From positions 1 to 7,133 of the forward strand of contig MGNX01000069.1 in NCBI GenBank assembly GCA_001796935.1: a stretch of 7,133 nt of DNA, read 5' to 3'. Below are positions 1 to 4,968 of the stretch, piece after piece. Positions within the stretch are counted from its first letter, which is position 1; the number at the start of each line of letters is the position of its first letter. The position numbers and the translations under genes are program-made. The notes beneath the pieces were generated by a model, which saw only the letters and a list, made by a program, of their open reading frames with translations, made no database searches and was not told the origin of the DNA. The DNA comes from Chloroflexi bacterium RBG_16_60_22 (lineage in GTDB: Bacteria > Chloroflexota > Dehalococcoidia > Dehalococcoidales > RBG-16-60-22).

Positions 1-673
1 TCCGCAGGCCCTGAATGCCTACAACATCAGGATGAGGGATGAGCTCTACGAGGTGCTGGGCGCCGTCCGCGACGACCCCGAAATAGAGGTGGTTATTCTG
101 AAGGGGGCGGGGGAAAAGGCCTTCTGCGCCGGCGCCGACCTTACCGAGTTCCTCACCGCGCCGTCGCCGGTAATCGCGCGGCAGGCGCGCTGGGGGCGGG
201 ATGTGTGGGGTCTCTTCCTGAGTCTGGAGCAGCCGCTCATCGCCGCCCTGCACGGCTACGTGCTCGGCTCGGGCCTCGAGATGGCGCTGTGCTGCGATAT
301 CCGCCTCGCCTCCGATGATGCCCGCTTCGGACTGCCGGAGCCGGGACTGGGCATTATCCCCGCCGCGGGCGGCAGCCAGACCCTCTCCCGCACGGTCGGG
401 AGAGCGGCGGCGCTGGAAATGCTGATGAGCGGTCGCAGGCTGACCGCCGAGGAGGCCCGCCGCCTCAAGCTCGTCAACCGTATTGTGCCCCGCGCCGACC
501 TCCTCCCGGAAGCGGATAGCATCGCCGAAAAAATCAAATCTTACCCCCAAACGGCGGTGAGATACGCCAAGCAGGCGGTCGTCCGCGGGCTCGACCTCCC
601 CCTGGCCGCGGGGCTGGAGCTCGAGGCCGGGCTGGGCCAACGGCTGGTGCTGGCCGTAAAAGGAAAAAAATAA
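1..673 (+). CDS. Enoyl-CoA hydratase/isomerase family protein (5' partial)
   Basis: Crotonase-fold enzyme, most likely adding water to trans-2-enoyl-CoA in beta-oxidation. The frame is open from base 2 (PQALNAYNIRM...), which matches the usual N-terminal family motif, so the ATG at 32 is internal and the true start lies upstream of the window. Oxyanion-hole segment FCAGADL is encoded around 122-142. Two glutamates matching the catalytic pair of hydratases (rat Glu144/Glu164) are seen: GSGLEMAL (codon 278-280) and LPEPGLG (codon 338-340), exactly 20 residues apart as in the family. Both being present favours a true hydratase over an isomerase or another crotonase. The C-terminus is short: it stops at VLAVKGKK and lacks the usual final EG..AF.EKR helix. 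It ends one base before the sirtuin start, so the two are probably co-transcribed. Substrate chain length cannot be told. Confidence 0.93.
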   Translation, partial: PQALNAYNIRMRDELYEVLGAVRDDPEIEVVILKGAGEKAFCAGADLTEFLTAPSPVIARQARWGRDVWGLFLSLEQPLIAALHGYVLGSGLEMALCCDIRLASDDARFGLPEPGLGIIPAAGGSQTLSRTVGRAAALEMLMSGRRLTAEEARRLKLVNRIVPRADLLPEADSIAEKIKSYPQTAVRYAKQAVVRGLDLPLAAGLELEAGLGQRLVLAVKGKK

Positions 674-674
674 A

Positions 675-1460
675 GTGGAAAACCGGGACTTAAACGCGCT
701 GGCGGCCCGGGCGGCCGACCTCATCGTCGGCAGTCAAAAGCTGGTGGTCTTTACCGGCGCCGGCATCAGCACGGAGTCCGGCATCCCGGATTTCCGCAGT
801 CCGGGCGGCATCTGGGAGCGCTTCGACCCGGACGATTTCACCATCGATAAGTTCCGCAGCAGCCCGGACTCCCGCCGCAAGCAGTGGCGCATCCTGAAAG
901 AAGGGCTGCTCACCGATAAGGCGGCGCCCAATGCCGCCCATATCGCCGTCGCCGAGCTCTACCGGATGGGCAAGCTCGACTGCGTCATCACCCAGAACAT
1001 CGATAACCTGCACCAGAAAGCCGGCGTGCCCGACGACCGCGTCTTCGAGCTGCACGGCAACATGCAGTTCGTGCTGTGCCTGGACTGCGGCCGCCGCTAC
1101 CCCCTGGGCGATATCAAGCCGCGCCTCGACCGGGGCGAGGAAATCCCCGATTGCCTCGAGTGCCGGGGTATGCTCAAGCCGGATATCGTCATGTTCGGGG
1201 AGCAGCTGCCGTACGACGTGCTCCAGGAGGCCGGCCGCCGCGCCATGGCCTCCGACCTCTTTATCGTCATCGGGTCGACGCTGGTGGTCTATCCGGCGGC
1301 CTTCATGCCGCTCTACGCGGTGGAGGCGGGCGCCGGCCTTATCATCGTCAACCTCTCGGCAACGCCGATGGATGACCGGGCGGCCGTGGTCATCCGGGCC
1401 AAGGCCGGGGAGGCGATGTCCGCGGTGGTGGCGGGGGTCAAGGAGAGGCTGGGGCGCTGA
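675..1460 (+). CDS. Sir2-family NAD-dependent protein deacylase (sirtuin)
   Basis: Cytosolic sirtuin that removes acyl groups from protein lysines using NAD+, giving nicotinamide and O-acyl-ADP-ribose. The 261 residues cover a complete catalytic core: NAD-binding GAGISTESGIPDFR (28-41), TQNIDNLH (106-113), catalytic His127 in the ELHGN motif, a four-Cys zinc site (C135, C138, C160, C163), and GSTLVVYPAA (200-209). The segment after PDFR reads SPGGIWERFDP, close to what I recall of Thermotoga and archaeal Sir2 proteins. I do not see the Tyr-x-x-Arg pair typical of SIRT5/CobB-like desuccinylases, so deacetylation or long-chain deacylation is the safer guess. The start is GTG at 675, one base after the hydratase stop. 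Only a weak purine stretch (AGGA, 661-664) precedes it, suggesting translational coupling. The neighbouring acyl-CoA ligase is a plausible substrate. Confidence 0.95.
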   Translation: MENRDLNALAARAADLIVGSQKLVVFTGAGISTESGIPDFRSPGGIWERFDPDDFTIDKFRSSPDSRRKQWRILKEGLLTDKAAPNAAHIAVAELYRMGKLDCVITQNIDNLHQKAGVPDDRVFELHGNMQFVLCLDCGRRYPLGDIKPRLDRGEEIPDCLECRGMLKPDIVMFGEQLPYDVLQEAGRRAMASDLFIVIGSTLVVYPAAFMPLYAVEAGAGLIIVNLSATPMDDRAAVVIRAKAGEAMSAVVAGVKERLGR

Positions 1461-1493
1461 GACGCCCGGCCGCACCGGGACTTCGTACTCCGT

Positions 1494-1523
1494 TTGATTT
1501 TAACCCTCAATCTGGGTTAAAAT
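1494..1523 (+). promoter_or_regulatory. Candidate sigma70-type promoter of the acyl-CoA ligase gene
   Basis: TTGATT (1494-1499, 4/6 to the -35 consensus) is followed after 18 bases by TAAAAT (1518-1523, 5/6 to the -10 consensus). It lies about 40 bases upstream of the GTG start at 1564, in the only sizeable gap between the sirtuin and ligase genes. A perfect palindrome fills the spacer and overlaps both hexamers. Prediction from sequence only; read-through from the upstream genes is also possible. Confidence 0.4.
1497..1523. promoter_or_regulatory. Perfect 10-bp inverted repeat, candidate repressor operator
   Basis: ATTTTAACCC (1497-1506) and GGGTTAAAAT (1514-1523) are perfect reverse complements separated by 7 bases (TCAATCT). 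The arms are AT-rich on the outside with a CCC/GGG core, and no T-tract follows on the + strand. It therefore looks more like a dimeric regulator's binding site than an intrinsic terminator. It overlaps the candidate -35/-10 region, where a bound repressor (for example a TetR- or FadR-like acyl-CoA sensor) would block initiation. No regulator gene is in the window, so the binding protein is unknown. Confidence 0.5.
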
Positions 1524-1563
1524 AACTCTCTGGTGACCTTTATTCTTACGTTGGAGGTATCGC

Positions 1564-3123
1564 GTGAACACGACTGATTTTCTCAATATCGCCACGGCCA
1601 TCTGCCCGGATAAAGCGGCCATCGTCTTCGAGGACAAGAGGTACACTTTCAGCCAGCTCAACGAGCGGGTGAACCGCCTGGCCAACGGGCTGATTAAGCT
1701 GGGCGTCCAGAAGGGCGACCGTGTGGCTTTCATCCAGGTCAACTGTAACCAGTGCGTGGAAACGTACTTCGCGGTGGCCAAGATGGCCGGCATCTACCTG
1801 CCCCTGAACTTCCGGGCCAAGGAGAAGGAGTTCAGCTACATGCTCAACACCGCCGAGGCCAGTACCGTGATTGCCGGCGAGCGCTATCTCCCCATGATAC
1901 AGTCCATCCAGGGCGAGGTAAAGAGCCTCAAGCACCTCATCTCCCTGGAGAAAAAGCACGAAGGTATGCTTTATTACGAGGATATTATCAAGTCGTCTCC
2001 GGCCGACGAGGTCGTGGCGGAAATCGGGGACAAGGATACCACCATCCTGATGTACACCGCCGGTACCACCGGTTTCCCCAAGGGGGTGATGCTCTCCCAT
2101 AACAGCTTCAGCAGCTACGTGCTGGACAACGTTACCCCGGCCGACCCCGAGGCCGACGACAGCAATATCCTCACCGTGCCGCTGTACCACGTGGCCGGCA
2201 TCCAGGCGATGATGGCGGCCATCTACGGCGGCCGGACGCTGGTCATGGAGCGGCAGTTCGAGCCGGAGGAGTGGATGACCCTGGTGGAGCGGGAGAAGGC
2301 CAACCGGGCGATGATGGTGCCCACCATGCTCAAGCAGCTCCTCGACCACCCCAACTTCAAGAAGCACGACCTGAGCAGCCTGCGGGTGATTACCTACGGC
2401 GCCGCGCCCATGCCCCTGCCCGTTATCCGCAAGGCGCTGGACGAGTTCCCCGGCGTCAGCTTTATCAACGCCTTCGGGCAGACGGAGACGGCCTCCACCA
2501 TCACCGCGCTGGGGCCGGAGGACCACGTCATCACCGGCGCCACCGAGGAGGAAAGGGAGAGGAAGCTGAAGCGGCTGGCCTCCATCGGCAAGCCCATGGC
2601 CGACGTCCAGATGAAGGTCGTCGACGACGATGGTAAAAAGCTCGGCCCCAACGAGGTCGGCGAAATCCTGGCCCGCGGCCCGCGCGTCATGAGCGGCTAC
2701 TGGAGGGACGAGGAGAAGACGGCCAAGACCATCGATAAGGACGGCTGGGTGCATACCGGGGACGTCGGCTACGTGGACGAGGACGGCTATTACTTCCTGT
2801 CGGGTCGCTCCTCGGACATGATTATCCGGGCCGGGGAGAATATCTCCCCCGAGGAGCTGGAGAACGTTATCCGCGAGCACCCCAAGGTGGAGGACGTGGC
2901 CGTCATCGGGGTGCCGGACGAGACCTGGGGCGAGGAGCCGCGGGCGGTGGTGATTCCCAGGAAGGGGGAAAAGCCCACGGAAGAGGAGATTATGGAGTGG
3001 TGCCGGGAGCACCTGGCCAGCTACAAGCGGCCGCGCACCGTGGTCTTCGTGGACAGCCTCCCCCGCAACCCCATGGGCAAGCTCATCAAGCGGGAAATCC
3101 GGGAGAAGTACGGGAAGCCGTAA
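1564..3123 (+). CDS. AMP-forming acyl-CoA ligase (long/medium-chain type)
   Basis: ANL-superfamily enzyme that adenylates a carboxylic acid with ATP and transfers it to CoA, feeding beta-oxidation or related pathways. The 519 residues are full length. Visible core motifs are the phosphate-binding YTAGTTGFPKG (164-174), FGQTETAS (304-311), the TGD motif (398-400) with the ribose-binding aspartate, the hinge region GRSSDMI (414-420) followed by GENISPEELE (424-433), and the C-terminal PMGKLIKRE (503-511) in which Lys506 aligns with the catalytic adenylation lysine. The start is GTG at 1564, supported by GGAGG at 1553-1557 with a 6-base spacer; the protein begins in the usual place for the family. 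No membrane segment is seen. Substrate cannot be assigned: fatty, aromatic and dicarboxylic acid ligases share these motifs. Lys506 sits in the type of motif that is acylated and sirtuin-reversed in other AMP-forming CoA synthetases. Confidence 0.95.
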   Translation: MNTTDFLNIATAICPDKAAIVFEDKRYTFSQLNERVNRLANGLIKLGVQKGDRVAFIQVNCNQCVETYFAVAKMAGIYLPLNFRAKEKEFSYMLNTAEASTVIAGERYLPMIQSIQGEVKSLKHLISLEKKHEGMLYYEDIIKSSPADEVVAEIGDKDTTILMYTAGTTGFPKGVMLSHNSFSSYVLDNVTPADPEADDSNILTVPLYHVAGIQAMMAAIYGGRTLVMERQFEPEEWMTLVEREKANRAMMVPTMLKQLLDHPNFKKHDLSSLRVITYGAAPMPLPVIRKALDEFPGVSFINAFGQTETASTITALGPEDHVITGATEEERERKLKRLASIGKPMADVQMKVVDDDGKKLGPNEVGEILARGPRVMSGYWRDEEKTAKTIDKDGWVHTGDVGYVDEDGYYFLSGRSSDMIIRAGENISPEELENVIREHPKVEDVAVIGVPDETWGEEPRAVVIPRKGEKPTEEEIMEWCREHLASYKRPRTVVFVDSLPRNPMGKLIKREIREKYGKP

Positions 3124-3220
3124 TTAACTGACGAAAAAAATAATTTATATCTACCTCACCCCCTTAGTCCCCCTCTCCTTACGAGGTGTCAACACTTTGC
3201 CCCAAAAGTGCTTGATCCAT

Positions 3221-3246
3221 GTCACCCTGAGCGTAGCGAAGGGTCT
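3221..3246 (+). repeat. Dispersed repeat unit A (GTCACCCTGAG type)
   Basis: Begins GTCACCCTGAGCG and ends GAAGGGTCT, with ACCCT (3224-3228) able to pair with AGGGT (3240-3244) around an 11-base loop. It shares its left end with units B and C once C/T transitions are allowed. Short units of this form recur in intergenic regions of many environmental bacterial genomes. The family assignment here is from memory and was not searched. Confidence 0.5.
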
Positions 3247-3256
3247 AAAGCGGTAG

Positions 3257-3290
3257 GGATTCTTTCGTCACTGCGCTCCTCAGAATGACA
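3257..3290 (-). repeat. Dispersed repeat unit B (GTCATTCTGAGGAG type, inverted)
   Basis: Read on the minus strand it starts TGTCATTCTGAGGAG and continues GCGCAGTGACGAAAG. The first 15 bases (3276-3290) are a perfect inverted copy of the start of unit C (3369-3383). Units B and C thus face each other with 78 bases between the matching arms. Confidence 0.65.
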
Positions 3291-3333
3291 TTCAGGGCAA
3301 AGCCAGGTGTCAAAGGAGCGGGGGAAGAATTGA

Positions 3334-3354
3334 AAGAGGGGTTTCACCCCTCTT
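3334..3354. repeat. Perfect 8-bp hairpin inside the repeat cluster
   Basis: AAGAGGGG (3334-3341), loop TTTCA, then CCCCTCTT (3347-3354). The stem is stable, but AGACGCC follows rather than a run of T, so it is not a classical intrinsic terminator. It lies between the inverted units B and C and is probably part of the same composite element. It could still affect the 3' end of the ligase transcript by folding in RNA. Confidence 0.6.
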
Positions 3355-3368
3355 AGACGCCCCACAAT

Positions 3369-3412
3369 TGTCATTCTGAGGAGTCCTCCGCAGGAGGACG
3401 CCGTGAGAATCA
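3369..3412 (+). repeat. Dispersed repeat unit C with internal 7-bp hairpin
   Basis: Starts TGTCATTCTGAGGAG (3369-3383), the perfect inverse of unit B. It holds a tight hairpin GTCCTCC (3383-3389) / GGAGGAC (3393-3399) with a GCA loop, and closes with AGAAT (3406-3410), which can pair with ATTCT (3373-3377). The nested stems are typical of REP-like or MITE-like non-autonomous elements. No transposase is present, and mobility is an inference. Confidence 0.6.
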
Positions 3413-3489
3413 CGGGAGGTAGGGCAAAGACCTCCGGGCTAAGCCGCGGACGCCGCGAGGGCGGCCGGGTGGGAATAGATAACTACCGA

Positions 3490-3519
3490 GGGGCGGGGAG
3501 GGGATAAAGAAGAACGGGG
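3490..3519 (+). other. Putative G-quadruplex-forming sequence
   Basis: Four runs of four G are seen at 3490-3493, 3495-3498, 3500-3503 and 3516-3519, with loops of 1, 1 and 12 bases. Three further GGG runs lie just upstream (3459-3461, 3467-3469, 3471-3473). The run ends about 40 bases before the extended -10 element of the hicB promoter. The long third loop lowers the likelihood of a stable fold unless the upstream G-runs substitute. Confidence 0.4.
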
Positions 3520-3556
3520 TCATCAAAACGCCATTTATTTTTTCATTTGAATTATC

Positions 3557-3565
3557 TGCTATAAT
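3557..3565 (+). promoter_or_regulatory. Extended -10 promoter upstream of hicB
   Basis: TGCTATAAT (3557-3565) is a perfect TATAAT preceded by the TGn extension, in an AT-rich region that stands out from the GC-rich surroundings. The -35 position (about 3537-3542) is T-rich but weak, which is acceptable for extended -10 promoters. Transcription should start near 3572, about 40 bases before the hicB ATG. It is the only good promoter candidate I see ahead of the hicB-hicA-meaB-dehydrogenase chain. Confidence 0.65.
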
Positions 3566-3611
3566 ATATTTACTGAATTTTTCATGGCGTAAGTCCTTGG
3601 TTGGAGCAAAA

Positions 3612-3803
3612 ATGGAAGCATTAAAGTTCGTGTATTACCAGGAAAATAAAATGTGGGTCGGCTGGCTCGAAGAATTCCCCGATTACCGCACACAGGGCAA
3701 AACTCTGGATGAATTGAAAGAGAATCTCAAGGACTTGTACCAGGACCTTAGCACGGGTCAAATTCCCCACGCTCGCAGGTACGGGGAACTTGTCATCGGA
3801 TGA
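3612..3803 (+). CDS. hicB: HicB-family antitoxin, short form
   Basis: 63-residue protein starting MEALKFVYYQENKMWVGWLEE and resembling the compact HicB antitoxin fold, which binds and neutralises the HicA mRNA-cleaving toxin. The YYQEN..WVGWLEEFPDYRTQGKT core, followed by a TLDELKENLKDLYQDL helix, matches the antitoxin N-terminal domain. No DNA-binding tail (helix-turn-helix or ribbon-helix-helix) follows, so it is a minimal form and may not autoregulate by itself. I chose the ATG at 3612 because GGAG (3603-3606) precedes it by 5 bases; a TTG at 3597 is in frame but has no comparable site. The stop overlaps the hicA start (ATGA), as in classical toxin-antitoxin pairs. The gene order, antitoxin first, is the reverse of E. 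coli hicAB but is known in this short-HicB group. Confidence 0.85.
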   Translation: MEALKFVYYQENKMWVGWLEEFPDYRTQGKTLDELKENLKDLYQDLSTGQIPHARRYGELVIG

Positions 3804-3976
3804 AACGGGTAGAGCTCGTCAGGAAAATACGGAGTATGGGGTGTGTACTGGTACGGCATGGCGCCCGGCACGACTGGTATCAAAACCCGAATACAAAAGT
3901 TTCTCAGCCTGTTCCGAGACACCGTGAAATAACCGATAGCCTGGCGAAATATATCATCAAAATGCTTGGCGATTAA
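3800..3976 (+). CDS. hicA: HicA-family mRNA interferase toxin
   Basis: 58-residue protein, easily missed for its size. It starts at the ATG overlapping the hicB stop by the ATGA arrangement and ends TAA at 3974-3976. The sequence MKRVELVRKIRSMGCVLVR, then GARHDWYQNP (21-30), then QPVPRHREI (36-44) and a closing helix LAKYIIKMLG follows the double-stranded-RNA-binding-like HicA fold. His24 in the G-x-x-H motif corresponds to the catalytic histidine of the family. HicA cleaves mRNA independently of ribosomes and arrests growth unless held by HicB. No frameshift or stop interrupts it and the key His is present, so it looks functional. The GTPase gene starts only 2 bases after its stop, so toxin and GTPase are probably translated from one message. 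Confidence 0.88.
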   Translation: MKRVELVRKIRSMGCVLVRHGARHDWYQNPNTKVSQPVPRHREITDSLAKYIIKMLGD

Positions 3977-3978
3977 TC

Positions 3979-4968
3979 GTGAAGATAAACCTTGCTGACA
4001 GGGTGTTAAAAGGGGACGTCCAGGCTGCCGCCAGGATGATTTCTCTGATAGAAGACCTGTCTCCGGAGGCCCTCGCCGAGATGGACAGCCTCTACCCCCA
4101 CACCGGCCGGGCGTACATCGTCGGGGTGACCGGCGCGCCCGGCGTTGGCAAGAGCACCCTGACGGATAACCTCGTCGGCTTTTTCCGCAACGAGGGCAAA
4201 AGCGTCGGGGTGGTGGCCATCGACCCCACCAGCGCCCTCACCGGCGGGGCCATCCTCGGCGACCGCGTGCGGATGCTCCGCCACAGCACCGACCCCCGGG
4301 TGTTTATCCGCAGCCTGGCGACGCGTGGCTGGGCGGGGGGGCTGGCCCGGGCGGCCATCGGGGCGGTGCACGTCATGGACGCCATGGGCAAGGACATCGT
4401 CCTGGTGGAAACGGTGGGCTCGGGGCAGGTCGAGATAGACATCGTCAAGGCGGCGGACACCACCCTGGTGGTGCTCAACCCCGGCGCCGGCGATGAAATC
4501 CAGATGATGAAGGCCGGCATCCTCGAGGCCGTGGATATCTTCGTGATTAACAAGGCGGACAAAGAGGGGGCCGACCGCCTCAAGGCCGACCTCGATTTCA
4601 TGCTGATGACCGGGACGAAGCACCCCGACCGTCCGTCGCCGGCCATCGTGCCGACCGAGGCTATCCACGATAAAGGCACCGCTGAGCTGGCGGCGGCGAT
4701 AGCGGGCCACCGCGCTTTCCTGGAAAAGAGCGGCGGGCTTGCCCGGCGGCGCCGGGAGAGGGCCCGGCTGGAGCTCCTGGAGACGGTGGAAGGGCTGGTC
4801 AAGGACCGCATCAGGCTGCTCGATGCCGGCGACTTTCTGGAAAAGCTGGTTGACGACCTCCAGAGCGGACGGACGGACCCCCGCCGCGCCGCCCTGGAGC
4901 TGGCGGCCCGGCTGGCCGGTGACCTTAACGAATTGAAGGGGCCGGGGGAAAGATGGACTTTGAGCTGA
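3979..4968 (+). CDS. MeaB/ArgK-type G3E GTPase (methylmalonyl-CoA mutase chaperone family)
   Basis: P-loop GTPase of the MeaB family, whose members gate cobalamin delivery to and protect B12-dependent acyl-CoA mutases. The 329 residues match the family length. Motifs: Walker A GAPGVGKST (52-60), DPTS (82-85), GGAILGDRVRM (89-99), RSLATRG (111-117), ETVGSGQVE (144-152) and the guanine-specificity NKAD (191-194), followed by the helical C-terminal dimerisation arm. The G3-region motif reads ETVGSGQVE where many MeaB proteins have ETVGVGQSE, a modest divergence near switch II. The start is GTG at 3979; the family's N-terminal helix (LADRVLKGDVQAAARMISLIED region) requires a start close to here. 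No clear Shine-Dalgarno precedes it, which fits coupling to hicA. It overlaps the dehydrogenase by 16 bases. No mutase gene is in the window, so the client enzyme is unknown. Confidence 0.93.
   Translation: MKINLADRVLKGDVQAAARMISLIEDLSPEALAEMDSLYPHTGRAYIVGVTGAPGVGKSTLTDNLVGFFRNEGKSVGVVAIDPTSALTGGAILGDRVRMLRHSTDPRVFIRSLATRGWAGGLARAAIGAVHVMDAMGKDIVLVETVGSGQVEIDIVKAADTTLVVLNPGAGDEIQMMKAGILEAVDIFVINKADKEGADRLKADLDFMLMTGTKHPDRPSPAIVPTEAIHDKGTAELAAAIAGHRAFLEKSGGLARRRRERARLELLETVEGLVKDRIRLLDAGDFLEKLVDDLQSGRTDPRRAALELAARLAGDLNELKGPGERWTLS

Larger units (their letters stand above)
3124..3611. other. Non-coding spacer rich in repeat fragments and hairpins
   Basis: No supportable gene lies in these 488 bases. 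Left to right they contain an AT-rich stretch after the ligase stop, a pyrimidine-rich segment (about 3151-3181), a cluster of repeat units with conserved GTCAyyCTGAG ends, an 8-bp hairpin, a GC-rich patch (3431-3473), a G-run cluster (3490-3519) and an AT-rich promoter region (3535-3575). Base composition swings sharply compared with the flanking GC-rich genes, as expected for an insertion hotspot. Nothing resembling a transposase or an intrinsic terminator with a T-tract was found. Confidence 0.7.

Noticed and set aside
690..1475. 261-codon open frame on the minus strand opposite the sirtuin
   Set aside because: No family features; the + strand carries every sirtuin motif.
1497..1523. Intrinsic terminator after the sirtuin gene
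   Set aside because: The stem has only three G-C pairs and no T-tract follows on the + strand; an operator explains it better, though termination is not excluded.
1546..3012. 488-codon open frame on the minus strand opposite the acyl-CoA ligase
   Set aside because: Its translation is rich in His, Val, Gly and Leu with no recognisable motif, and it mirrors the codon bias of the ligase on the other strand, whose motifs are clear.
3222..3413. 63-codon minus-strand open frame in the spacer
   Set aside because: It is a translation of the repeat units (for example CHSEERSDERI). Such frames arise wherever these repeats occur, and no start signal supports it.
3150..3420. CRISPR array
   Set aside because: The repeats are few, inverted relative to each other, unevenly spaced and different in sequence; no cas genes are nearby.
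3547..3552. TTGAAT as a -35 box for the hicB promoter
   Set aside because: Only 7 bases separate it from the TATAAT, far too close; the TGn extension accounts for promoter strength instead.
3597..3611. TTG start giving a five-residue longer HicB
   Set aside because: The ATG at 3612 has GGAG at the right distance; the TTG has no ribosome binding site and the extra residues do not match the family.
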